Shown piece after piece: positions 1 through 8,166 of a stretch of 64,000 bases of DNA. Source of the DNA: Saccharibacillus sp. JS10. GTDB taxonomy: Bacteria > Bacillota > Bacilli > Paenibacillales > Paenibacillaceae. A program made the translations under genes and the position numbers. The stretch covers positions 372,001 to 436,000 of the forward strand of contig NZ_JANFNS010000003.1 of assembly GCF_024436065.1 (NCBI RefSeq), read 5' to 3'. Under the pieces are notes generated by a model. That model did no database searches. It was not told the origin of the DNA and saw only the letters and a program-made list of their open reading frames with translations. Numbering within the stretch: position 1 is the first letter of the stretch; each line of letters starts with the position of its first letter.

Positions 1-61
1 CTTATATCCGTTAGCTATATTTTCCGAGTCTTTTCTAGCCAAAAACCAAGCAAATCCAGCT

Positions 62-135
62 CTAAGCATCACCTGTATCCGTTAAAATTCGTAACCGCTC
101 CCCCACCTCTCTAAGCGTCATCTCATTCCGTTAAA
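62..135. repeat. Imperfect tandem repeat, about 49-bp period
   Basis: Two successive units carry CTAAGC-n-TCA followed by CCGTTAAA (62-86 and 111-135), and a third CCGTTA sits at 8-13 near the window edge. I see no open reading frame with a start and ribosome site in bases 1-166. The repeat may continue to the left of the window. Its meaning is unknown. Confidence 0.35.
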
Positions 136-166
136 TCTCCATATATTTAACGCTCTCTTTCTACAC

Positions 167-200
167 AAAAAAGCCGACTGCATTCAGCAGTCGGCTTTTT
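167..200. terminator. Rho-independent terminator, bidirectional shape
   Basis: The stem GCCGACTG / CAGTCGGC has a 7-nt loop and is flanked by an A-run and a T-run. It could end a gene to the left of the window. Repeat copy A begins about 5 bases after its T-run. Confidence 0.8.
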
Positions 201-204
201 CACC

Positions 205-380
205 AAACTCCACCGTAACTGGAAGCGAGCCGGTGTAAAGGGAAATTCAGTGCAGGAGCGTCAGCGTTCGCCTTTGAAATTGGGAAGACTCCTTTAAAAT
301 AAAATCATTCTTCCCAATTTCAACAAGCGACCGAAACGAATTTCCCTTGGAGCCGGCTCGCTTCCCCACATACGTTTTTT
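205..380 (+). repeat. Dispersed structured element, copy A
   Basis: Three nested helices are visible: 221-233 with 353-365 (13 bp perfect), 238-248 with 338-348 (11 bp perfect), and 275-288 with 309-322 (14 bp perfect). Between helices 2 and 3 lie unpaired strands AGTGCAGGAGCG...TTCGCCTTT (249-274) and ACAAGCGACCGAAAC (323-337), nearly identical in all four copies of this window. The left end is a 16-nt box (205-220). The element sits between terminator 167-200 and the 3' end of the chemoreceptor gene. No protein is encoded. Confidence 0.85.
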
Positions 381-387
381 TGGAAAA

Positions 388-2079
388 TCAGACTCTGAAC
401 TGCCCCACCTCATACTGCAATTCACTCGACAACTGGCTCAACACCTCAGCAGATGCCGATACTTCCTGCATCGAAGCCAATTGCTGCTGCGAAGCCGCAG
501 CTACGCTTTGCGAACGATTCGAAATATCTCGCGACAACTCGTTCATATCGCGCTCCGAACTAAGCGTCTGCTGCATCCCCGCCGAAATATGCTCAACCGC
601 AGATGCCGCTTCTTGCATGCGCCCTGTGATTTGCTCCAGCGATCCATAGATCCGGTAGAACGATTCGCCGGCGCGGTTCGCGGTCTGCGCGCCATTTTCA
701 ACCTCGCTCGAACCAATCTCCATCGCTTCTACGGCTCCGTGCAACTGATTCATAATACTGCCCAAGATCGATTCCACTTCGGCTGCTGCTGTGCGCGATT
801 GTTCCGCCAACTTTTTCACTTCTTCCGCAACGACGCCAAAGCCTTTGCCTTGTTCGCCGGCACGAGCCGCTTCAATCGAAGCATTCAGTGCAAGCAAGTT
901 CGTTTGCCCTGCAATTCCTGCAATCGTCTGGACGATTTCCGCGATCCGTTTCGATTCGCGTTCCAGTTCATGCACGGCTTGAGACGAACGGTTGACCGTT
1001 TCTTTTGCCGAACGCATCCGCTCCATCGTTTCTTCGATCAATTTCGTTCCTTCTTGAGCGCCTTCCAAAGCTCCGAGCGAAGCTTGCGATACGTCGGATG
1101 TGGTATCGGCTACGCGGCGCAGGTTTTCTCCGCCGTCTTCTAGCGCCGTTTTATTCTCGTCCATGCCTGCCATTTGACGTTCTGCTCCGTCCGCTACGCT
1201 TTGGATCGCGGAGCTTACGTGGTCTGCCGCTTCAGTCGCTTCACCGGAATTTTTAAGCAAACGTTCCGAAGCGCCCGATACTTGCTGCGAACTGCTGCCG
1301 ATTTTCACAATCAGATTCCGCAAATTGTTTTTCATCAGATTAAAGGCTTCTGCCATATCGCCAATCTCGTCTTTGTTGTCGACTTTAAGGTCTTCCCCGC
1401 GCAGGTCGCCTTCCGAAATCCTTTTCGCTTGAGCAGCGATCAACGATACCGGACGTGCGATTTTGCGCCCGATCAAGAAAGCAATCAAAGCTCCCAGCAA
1501 TAATCCAATTACGACGACAGTCACAATAACCATTTCAATATTACGTACGCTTGATGCCGCATCGGCAACGGATTTGTCGAGCATCGTACGTTGAATCGTT
1601 TCGAGCTGCTGCGAACGGTCTGCCAACGCATCAGCTAACGGGACACATTCTTCTTCGACCACTTGCGTATATCCAGCTGTATCTCCCGCTTCTTTCAATG
1701 CAACCAATCGTTGCCCGACTTCTCCGTACTGAACTTCAAGTGCCTGAATTTCATTAAGTAGGGCTTGTGACTCCGCATCTGTAGACAGCAATTTAAGTTC
1801 ATTCATTTTAGCTGCCATATTCACTTTATTTTGTTCAAACGAGTTAGCGTGTTCAACGTTCCCTGTAATCAAATATCCACGTAAATTTTTGGCTTGAGCC
1901 GTTGCTTCGTATTTCATGTCGGCAATGGTCTGAATTTCAGCGACATGCCGATTGATCAGGCTCGAATAATTGCGATGAACTTGCTCCACTTCATAAAAAC
2001 TAAACGAAGCCAATGCCAACATAATCACCAGTACTCCTGCAAATCCTGCATACAGCCTTTTTCCGATTGTCATTTTCAT
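388..2079 (-). CDS. Methyl-accepting chemotaxis protein
   Basis: This 563-residue transmembrane chemoreceptor would relay a periplasm-side or membrane signal to CheA/CheW and flagellar bias. The N-terminus has a membrane segment at about 11-30, then a four-helix-bundle type sensor (about 35-180), a second membrane segment (about 183-204) and a HAMP linker. A long methyl-accepting coiled coil follows, with the highly conserved hairpin tip motif [20 protein letters not shown] that contacts CheA. Glutamine and glutamate pairs suited to methylation flank the tip. It stands alone, with no che genes nearby, as is usual for one of many receptors. The ligand cannot be read from the sequence. The 3' end lies next to repeat copy A. 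Confidence 0.95.
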   Translation of the reverse strand: MKMTIGKRLYAGFAGVLVIMLALASFSFYEVEQVHRNYSSLINRHVAEIQTIADMKYEATAQAKNLRGYLITGNVEHANSFEQNKVNMAAKMNELKLLSTDAESQALLNEIQALEVQYGEVGQRLVALKEAGDTAGYTQVVEEECVPLADALADRSQQLETIQRTMLDKSVADAASSVRNIEMVIVTVVVIGLLLGALIAFLIGRKIARPVSLIAAQAKRISEGDLRGEDLKVDNKDEIGDMAEAFNLMKNNLRNLIVKIGSSSQQVSGASERLLKNSGEATEAADHVSSAIQSVADGAERQMAGMDENKTALEDGGENLRRVADTTSDVSQASLGALEGAQEGTKLIEETMERMRSAKETVNRSSQAVHELERESKRIAEIVQTIAGIAGQTNLLALNASIEAARAGEQGKGFGVVAEEVKKLAEQSRTAAAEVESILGSIMNQLHGAVEAMEIGSSEVENGAQTANRAGESFYRIYGSLEQITGRMQEAASAVEHISAGMQQTLSSERDMNELSRDISNRSQSVAAASQQQLASMQEVSASAEVLSQLSSELQYEVGQFRV

Positions 2080-2411
2080 AGTATCTCATCCCGTCCTGTC
2101 TCTGAAGTATGTGCGATACGTTCCCATCGACAGGAGGAAAGAGGGAACCTCACAACCTGAGTCCGGGTCTTTTGGTGACTTTTCTTCTTGCAACTTGTAG
2201 TTACTTAGACTCATTTTTATAGCTTGAAACAAGATTCGGCAAAATTCGATTGTACGCACGATAGTTGTAACCTATTACTGAAGTCACGCATATTTTCATA
2301 CGGTTATCTAGCTTATCGCTTCCGACTCCCTGCTTACGGGTATAATGAACATATAGGGGCAAAAAGATTGTAGACCGTCCCCCACTTTGACGCAAAGGCA
2401 GGTTGATTGTT

Positions 2412-2930
2412 ATGTTTTTGTATCTATTCCCTGGCACGATGCCAGAAGATCCGCAACTTGAACATGTCTATGAATTGAAAAGCGATGAAGAAACCTTTTA
2501 TGTATTCGAAGCGACGCATCCTTTGGATACGTCTATCGATTCCAGATCCGCGTATCAAGCAATTGATAGCTCCGGTACACTTGCTGGCGGCTTTGCGGTA
2601 TTGAACAATATTCCGGTTAGCGAAGACGGCAGATCCGCGTTTGAAGAACGGTTCATGAATCGTGCACGCCGCGTCGAATCGATGGAAGGCTTCGCCGGAA
2701 TCCGGGTGCTGCGTCCGCTGCAAGGCGATACGTATATCATTTTGACGATTTGGCAGAGCGAAGACCATTTCAAAAAATGGCAAGACTCCGAAGCCTACAA
2801 TCATGCCCATCAAAAGCGCGACACGCCGCAAGGCATCACGCAGCAGCGACCTGAGATTTTCGCCAGACCTTCTTTTGTCAAAACATTTCACGTGTCTTCG
2901 ACAGAAAACAATCACAATGAATCGTGTTAG
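2412..2930 (+). CDS. hmoB: Heme-degrading monooxygenase HmoB
   Basis: This is a 172-residue protein of the antibiotic-biosynthesis-monooxygenase fold. The C-terminal half holds the HmoB/IsdG-like core, with FAVLNNIPV, then GFAGIRVLRP, TYIILTIW and a terminal SEAYNHAHQKR helix, and closely follows the arrangement I know for B. subtilis HmoB (YhgC). Members open the heme ring and release iron in the cytoplasm. I chose the ATG at 2412 because the purine-rich site (AGGCAGG) ends about 9 nt upstream; a TTG at 2403 abuts that site and is less likely. A TATAAT at 2341-2346 probably belongs to its promoter. It stands alone, with a strong terminator after it. Confidence 0.9.
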   Translation: MFLYLFPGTMPEDPQLEHVYELKSDEETFYVFEATHPLDTSIDSRSAYQAIDSSGTLAGGFAVLNNIPVSEDGRSAFEERFMNRARRVESMEGFAGIRVLRPLQGDTYIILTIWQSEDHFKKWQDSEAYNHAHQKRDTPQGITQQRPEIFARPSFVKTFHVSSTENNHNESC

Positions 2931-2968
2931 TTTGAAGCTCTTGTAGTCAAGCTCATTATTCAATCGTC

Positions 2969-3010
2969 AAAAAGCCTTGCCCTCTCTACAAGAGACGGAC
3001 AAGGCTTTTT
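2969..3010. terminator. Bidirectional terminator
   Basis: The stem AAAAAGCCTTG / CAAGGCTTTTT lies between the convergent hmoB and the membrane-protein gene at 3037-4296, and can serve both. Confidence 0.85.
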
Positions 3011-3036
3011 CGATTGCATAAGCGTATATGATCGAT

Positions 3037-4296
3037 CTATGGATTCTTTTGCTTAGAACGTTCCAAAGACATACGTAAACGCCGCCTTTTGCGGTCTTTT
3101 CCTGGGTTAAGCTGAATCTCGTCTGACCAGCTATACGGATACTGAAGTTCTTTAAAATCGTCTAGTTCGCCGGGTTGCGCAAATGACAAAGCAAGTAGCG
3201 GATACTGCTGTTCATTTGGCTTTGCAGCACGTTTACCATCGCCATCGCTTCCGCGCAACGGAGCCGCCACGCCGTGCAGCACATCAAGCGCAAGACCACA
3301 CTGGAGTGAACGTTCGATCTTGTCCGCATCGAATGTATCGGACTCGGCGGTTTTAGCCAATCGCGTAAATCGCGTTGAACGCCAGCGGCGAATCGAATGA
3401 TACATATTCCGGTATTCTGGTGTGACAGTAAATATAGGCAACATCAACCGCACCGGAATTGTAGCGAGTAGCGCATACGCCAAAATCTTTTGTCCCGATG
3501 GATACGGATAAGGTTCTACCCCTACTACCAAAGTCCCGATCAGAATCATGGCGACAAACCAACCTCGGCTTTTGACTTTGATCGAAGCCATTAAGGCAAC
3601 GGCCGATATCGCTACGTTCCAAAACATCCCATTTTCGTCCCATCCCGAAGGTTCCGCTTGAACTGCGAGTACCGCGACAATTAAGATCAACGCCAAGCTC
3701 CACACAAACAACCTGAGCCCTATCGATTTTCGAACCATTTCTTTCAATTCGTCGCGCTGACCCACTTTGGTTCTCCACTCGCGAAACGCCCGTTTTAATG
3801 CACGCTTTTTCGCACGGTAATAATTTCGTTCCTCTAGACCGTCTTGAGGCCCAGCAGGTCCCGCAAGGTCATCCAGACGAAAAGATCGACGCTTGCCGTT
3901 TTCGCCAAACAACGAATCCATCAACCAACGTTCATCTTCGCTCAACGGAACAGAAGTACCGGTTTTACGAAATTCGAGTGTGTGATTCGGCGCTTTCTCC
4001 GCGTATCGGTAACGTGGTTTGGACGGGACTTGCTTCATCGTCAGCACGCCGCGCCTGGATAAAGACACTAATCCGATTGTAAAATGCCGATACCGCAGCA
4101 AACTTTTTCGGTATAGATAAGTGAGCATCAGCGGATCAAGCGCTTCGATCTCTTCGTCGGACAATGACCCTTTTTTTCGCCAGCTCACCACTCGAACGAC
4201 CACGATCGCAGTTAAGATCAACGCCAGTACTCTTCCCAGTATTAACGCCCAGTCGGACGTTTGAAAAAAAGAATCATTTTGCGTGAAAAATTCCAT
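3037..4296 (-). CDS. DUF2207-like membrane protein
   Basis: This 419-residue membrane protein has an N-terminal hydrophobic segment (about 14-38), a cytoplasmic region with a YLYRKSL...LSRRGVLTMK pattern typical of the C-terminal half of DUF2207 proteins, and a cluster of four to five hydrophobic segments (about 198-300). A charged C-terminal tail ends in many Lys/Arg residues. The usual extracellular N-terminal domain of DUF2207 proteins is absent, so it is short for the family. The ATG at 4296 follows GGAGGTG by 6 nt; an upstream GTG overlaps that site. It is divergent from the helicase gene. Its function is unknown. Confidence 0.7.
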   Translation of the reverse strand: MEFFTQNDSFFQTSDWALILGRVLALILTAIVVVRVVSWRKKGSLSDEEIEALDPLMLTYLYRKSLLRYRHFTIGLVSLSRRGVLTMKQVPSKPRYRYAEKAPNHTLEFRKTGTSVPLSEDERWLMDSLFGENGKRRSFRLDDLAGPAGPQDGLEERNYYRAKKRALKRAFREWRTKVGQRDELKEMVRKSIGLRLFVWSLALILIVAVLAVQAEPSGWDENGMFWNVAISAVALMASIKVKSRGWFVAMILIGTLVVGVEPYPYPSGQKILAYALLATIPVRLMLPIFTVTPEYRNMYHSIRRWRSTRFTRLAKTAESDTFDADKIERSLQCGLALDVLHGVAAPLRGSDGDGKRAAKPNEQQYPLLALSFAQPGELDDFKELQYPYSWSDEIQLNPGKDRKRRRLRMSLERSKQKNP

Positions 4297-4339
4297 CTGT
4301 TTCACCTCCACAAAAATTCACAAAAACTCCCTTATGCCT

Positions 4340-4369
4340 TTGACGCTTTTAAACCGAACATGATACATT
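4340..4369 (+). promoter_or_regulatory. Candidate sigma-A promoter of the helicase gene
   Basis: TTGACG (4340-4345), an 18-bp spacer, then TACATT (4364-4369) lie about 40 bp before the helicase start. A CGAAC half-site in the spacer has no partner, so I do not call a LexA box here. Confidence 0.5.
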
Positions 4370-4407
4370 TATAGAATCGGATTTTTAACGGATAAGGAGA
4401 TCAGGCA

Positions 4408-6786
4408 GTGGAAAAATCGACATCGGGATTTGAACATAAGCCGTTCGGCATTTCCTCAGCGCGCGTACCGCGAGCAGAAATTGCAAAGATCGGAAACGCA
4501 GAAAAGTTTACTACAAAAAGACTCAGCGGACAATTCCAAGAATGGGATACCGCTTATTTTGGGCGATTGGAGCAGTCTGGGATTTCGCTCAATGCGGCTC
4601 AAATTGCTGCCGTGCGCTGCACGGAAGGCCCTCTGCTTACGTTGGCAGGAGCGGGCTCCGGCAAAACGAGTACGCTTGTTTGCCGAACCGGTTATCTACT
4701 GGATGTGAAGCAGATCGACCCTTCGGGGATTTTGCTGCTGACGTTTTCCAGTAAAGCCGCAGCGGAGATGCGTGAGCGAATCGCGGCTTTGCCGGGGATT
4801 TCTTCACATGATGCCGCACGTATTCAAGCCCGCACTTTCCACTCCTTCTGCTTATGGCTGCTATTCAGTCAAGGCATGCAAAAAGAGATTTTCGGAGATA
4901 CGCGCAGACAACATATCCAGCTTCAACAGATCATGCGCGAGCTGAGCCTATCGGACGCGTATCCGCCGGAAAATTTATTGGCACTGCTCTCGTCATACAA
5001 AGTCAATCTGATGAAAGCCGAACAGCTTCCCGAAAGCAGCGAAGCCGATCGTCAGATGAAGCGAATTTTGCTCCGTTACGAAGCTTGGAAAATCGAACAT
5101 GACCGAATCGACTTCGATGATGTGCTGACGCTAGCTTACGAGATGCTGCAAGAACGTCCGGAATTGTTAGAGCGACTGCGCCGCCGTTTCTCGCATCTCA
5201 TGATCGACGAATTTCAAGATACGAATTTGTTGCAATACGAGATTGTCAAAATGATCGCCGCGCCGCGCAACAACCTGATGGTCGTAGGCGACGATGACCA
5301 GACGATCTATTCGTTTAACGGCGCACGCAGCGAATTTATTTTGGAATTCGAAAAGTTATATCCGAAAGCTCGCGTCATCACGCTCGATATCAATTACCGC
5401 TCCGTTCCGTCGATTGTCGGGCTTGGTAACGAAGTGATCAAGCATAACAAAATGCGACGCAACAAAACGTTACGGGCAGCTCATAACGGAGCTTTATTAC
5501 CGGCTTATATGCGCCCGGAATCTGCCGACGACGAAGCCAATCAGATTATTGCACATATTAATCGGGAAGTATCAGCAGGTAGACGGGAATACGGCGACTT
5601 CGCGATTTTGTACCGATCTTCAAGCGCCAACCGCGCGGTGCTGGAACAACTCGTGATTCGCGATATTCCGCATATCGATTACGGAGACGGACGACTGCTG
5701 TACGAACATTGGTTAGTCAAACCGGTCATTGATTATTTGCGGCTCTCGATCAATCGTCGCGATTTCGATGCGATGCCAGGAATTCTGCCAACCTTATATA
5801 TCCCGCGCGACAAAGGGATGGCGCATATCCAGGCGACCGACGAAGCACGTCCGAAAAAAGGCCCTCTGGTGCATCTGCTGACTTTACCCGGTCTCAAAGA
5901 TTTTCAGCTTGATAAAATCCGTCAGCGGCTGGAAATGATTCGTTCGTTAAAAGGATTGGTTCCTACGGCGGCAATTACGCAGATTCGCAAAAGCTTTTAC
6001 GATACGTATATCCAAGCCGGAGAACATAGCGAACAGACGTCTCACCGTGAAATGCTCAAAGAAATGCTCGACGAGCTAGAGACGTCGGCAGGACGATTCG
6101 ACTCTATCGTCTCATTCCTTGCTTTCGTCGACGACATGTTGCTGCGTAACCAACAGACCGCTGCTGTGAAGTCGCAAGCGCAAGGCAACCGGGTGGCTCT
6201 GATGACGATCCACAAATCCAAAGGCTTGGAGTTCCCGGCAGTCTTCCTGATCGGAGCCTCCGAAGGCACCTTGCCTCACTCTTCGGCTCTTGGAGCCGAT
6301 TCTTTGCGCGATACGCGGATCGGCTCCGAAGGCGAAGCCAGCTATACGGAGGCGCTCGAAGAAGAGCGCCGGCTGGCTTACGTCGCAGTGACCCGCGCCA
6401 AAGAGCAACTGTTCGTCAGTTCGCCCGCTTTGCAGCGCGGCAAAAAAGCCGCCGTCTCGCGCTTTTTGCTTTCCGCTTTCGGGCAAGACACCGCCGCTTC
6501 GGACGCGGCAATCCGCTCTGAATACAGCGGACGCCGCAGCGGCCCTGATCCGACCCGGTTCGGCAAAGTCCGTACCGGACGGATGGGAAGATCCGGCGAT
6601 GCGCCGTCTAGCGGCGGAAATACCGCTGCGCAGCGCACGCAAAGCGTGCCGGTGTGGATGTGTACCACAGGCTCTTGCGTCGCATGGACGCGGATCATGC
6701 ACAGCAAAGATATGGCTTCCGCACACAAGCCTTGTCCGCTATGCGGCTCGCCGATGAAAAAAGGACGCAAAGACGTTCCCGTCTAA
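4408..6786 (+). CDS. UvrD/PcrA-type superfamily 1 DNA helicase with C-terminal Cys pairs
   Basis: This 792-residue ATP-dependent 3'-5' helicase has Walker A GAGSGKT (81-87), motif II DEFQDT (about 268), motif III GDDDQTIYSFNGA, motif IV LDINYRS, and the late motifs MTIHKSKGLEFPAVFLIG and EERRLAYVAVTRAKEQL. It is longer than standard PcrA at the N-terminus by about 60 residues, and the C-terminus ends in two Cys pairs (MCTTGSC and CPLCG) that look like a small zinc ribbon. GTG start at 4408 with AAGGAG 8 nt before. The gene is monocistronic and ends at a terminator. A role in DNA repair or recombination is family-level inference. Confidence 0.9.
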   Translation: MEKSTSGFEHKPFGISSARVPRAEIAKIGNAEKFTTKRLSGQFQEWDTAYFGRLEQSGISLNAAQIAAVRCTEGPLLTLAGAGSGKTSTLVCRTGYLLDVKQIDPSGILLLTFSSKAAAEMRERIAALPGISSHDAARIQARTFHSFCLWLLFSQGMQKEIFGDTRRQHIQLQQIMRELSLSDAYPPENLLALLSSYKVNLMKAEQLPESSEADRQMKRILLRYEAWKIEHDRIDFDDVLTLAYEMLQERPELLERLRRRFSHLMIDEFQDTNLLQYEIVKMIAAPRNNLMVVGDDDQTIYSFNGARSEFILEFEKLYPKARVITLDINYRSVPSIVGLGNEVIKHNKMRRNKTLRAAHNGALLPAYMRPESADDEANQIIAHINREVSAGRREYGDFAILYRSSSANRAVLEQLVIRDIPHIDYGDGRLLYEHWLVKPVIDYLRLSINRRDFDAMPGILPTLYIPRDKGMAHIQATDEARPKKGPLVHLLTLPGLKDFQLDKIRQRLEMIRSLKGLVPTAAITQIRKSFYDTYIQAGEHSEQTSHREMLKEMLDELETSAGRFDSIVSFLAFVDDMLLRNQQTAAVKSQAQGNRVALMTIHKSKGLEFPAVFLIGASEGTLPHSSALGADSLRDTRIGSEGEASYTEALEEERRLAYVAVTRAKEQLFVSSPALQRGKKAAVSRFLLSAFGQDTAASDAAIRSEYSGRRSGPDPTRFGKVRTGRMGRSGDAPSSGGNTAAQRTQSVPVWMCTTGSCVAWTRIMHSKDMASAHKPCPLCGSPMKKGRKDVPV

Positions 6787-6852
6787 ATACTCCTGCATCC
6801 TATATCCTTGTCTTTTCTTGCTTTCGCTTTTCGGCGCTTGCTCTTCCTATAC

Positions 6853-6902
6853 AAAAAAGCTGTCTTCACTCCCTGATTCGGGAACGAAGACAGCCTTTTT
6901 TT
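6853..6902. terminator. Bidirectional terminator
   Basis: GCTGTCTTC / GAAGACAGC flanked by A- and T-runs lies between the convergent helicase gene and bshB2. Confidence 0.85.
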
Positions 6903-6938
6903 GTTGCTACAAGTTAGATTCGATCTTAACTCAAGCTC

Positions 6939-7610
6939 TTATTTTTTAGGATACGGATCGAATTTATACGTCCAAAACTTTTCGGTCGAAAAACGTTCGC
7001 GGATCGACGGATGCGAAGCGGGTAAACCTTCGAATACCGGATCGGTATGGAACTGCGACTTGTGCGCTTTGATCGAACCGATTTTTTGTTCCAGATACAA
7101 CGTGATATCGACATGAACATCCGCAGGACCCAGCGCGCGCTCGTGCCCTTGAGCAAAAGCCACCACATGCACTTTCGGGCGATCTTTCGGCTTCATCGCT
7201 TCTACAACGCGGATCACCGCCGCTCCGCAAGCATCATGATCGGGATGCACGCTATATTCGGGATGGAAAGTCAGAATCAGCGAAGGATTTAATTCTTCGA
7301 TCAATTCGCGAAGTCGACCATCCAGCAATTCACGATCTTCGAATTCAATCATTTTATCATGGAAACCGAGTGTACGCAGATCGGTGATGCCGATTGCTTC
7401 GCAAGAAGCTTCCAATTCGCCTCGGCGCACAGTAGGCAAAGTCACTCGATTGGCAAATGGCGGATTCCCCAAATTGCGACCCAGTTGACCCATCGTTAAG
7501 CAGGCATAAGTGACCGGTGTTCCGTTATGCAAATGATAAGCGGCTGTACCGGATACGGTATAAGACTCATCATCAGGATGAGGGAAAACGATTAGTACAT
7601 GACGTTCCAC
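6939..7610 (-). CDS. bshB2: Bacillithiol biosynthesis deacetylase BshB2
   Basis: This 223-residue zinc-dependent N-deacetylase of the PIG-L/LmbE fold removes acetyl from GlcNAc-malate in bacillithiol synthesis in the cytosol. The metal motif HPDDE is near residue 13, and a second motif HPDHD lies mid-protein. Also visible are TMGQLGRNLG and the C-terminal FSTEKFW found in Bacillus YojG. I chose GTG 7610 (start RHVLIVFPHPDDE after Val-Glu) because a clear AAAGGAG lies 12 nt upstream and the family begins there; the frame runs open to a TTG at 7661 that lacks a ribosome site. It follows yojF by 61 bp, the same pairing as in B. subtilis. Confidence 0.92.
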   Translation of the reverse strand: MERHVLIVFPHPDDESYTVSGTAAYHLHNGTPVTYACLTMGQLGRNLGNPPFANRVTLPTVRRGELEASCEAIGITDLRTLGFHDKMIEFEDRELLDGRLRELIEELNPSLILTFHPEYSVHPDHDACGAAVIRVVEAMKPKDRPKVHVVAFAQGHERALGPADVHVDITLYLEQKIGSIKAHKSQFHTDPVFEGLPASHPSIRERFSTEKFWTYKFDPYPKK

Positions 7611-7671
7611 GGGAAATACCCGCTCCTTTCTTGATACGGGATGACCCGTCTTAATAATCAATCATGAAATT

Positions 7672-8016
7672 TTAAAAAGGTTCAGGGCTAAGCATAAGGC
7701 TCACAACGAGTTTGCCGTCATTATCGTTGCCGGCAAGAATCATACGCTGCGTCTCGGTTTCTTCGTAATGCGTAAGCCCTTCGGCATAAATCCAGCCTTC
7801 TGGCATTTTCAGCCCGACCCGATACGGCCCTACTCCAGAGATCGAACCATTCGAATAGCTGACTTTCACATTGCGAATCAAGTTCGAAGCAACCAGTTTC
7901 GATCGATCACGATCGAATGTATAGGCGCCGTTGGTCAGCTCAAGATGCAAATACAGTTCTTGATTTTTCAGCTGGTCCAACAGTTCTTGAACAGCTTGCG
8001 GTTGAATCGGTAGCAT
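7672..8016 (-). CDS. yojF: YojF family protein (DUF1806)
   Basis: This 114-residue soluble protein matches the YojF/DUF1806 family: LLDQLKNQELYLHLELTNGAY at the start, VKVSYSNGSI, and YAEGLTHYEETETQRMILAG near the end. Its function is not established. It is typically encoded beside bshB2 and may support bacillithiol synthesis. ATG 8016 is preceded by GAAGGGAAG. It is first in the two-gene operon with bshB2. Confidence 0.88.
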   Translation of the reverse strand: MLPIQPQAVQELLDQLKNQELYLHLELTNGAYTFDRDRSKLVASNLIRNVKVSYSNGSISGVGPYRVGLKMPEGWIYAEGLTHYEETETQRMILAGNDNDGKLVVSLMLSPEPF

Positions 8017-8112
8017 CGGAGTCTTCCCTTCGGTTTGAGATTTACAAAAGTAACTTTCATTATAGTACAGGATGTCGCCCGGAACAACGAAGCCCTTCGT
8101 CTACTCATCGCG

Positions 8113-8149
8113 AAAAAAGGTGCATTTCCCGAAGGAAACGCACCTTTTT
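8113..8149 (-). terminator. Terminator of the stalk-domain protein gene
   Basis: GGTGC(A)TTTCC / GGAAACGCACC has an A-run on its left side, which reads as a U-run on the minus strand, 18 bp after the stop at 8167. Confidence 0.75.
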
Positions 8150-8166
8150 CTACATTTATCAAGCTT

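Noticed and set aside
2080-2200. Possible c-di-GMP riboswitch before the chemoreceptor gene
   Set aside because: Only a 6-bp GTTCCC/GGGAAC stem is visible, and the conserved riboswitch core sequences are missing.
2424-2963. Long open frame antisense to hmoB
   Set aside because: It is a shadow of a clearly recognised gene, with no ribosome site and an unlikely composition.
4345-4369. LexA box before the UvrD-type helicase
   Set aside because: Only the CGAAC half-site is present; the second half (TACAT) does not match GTTCG.
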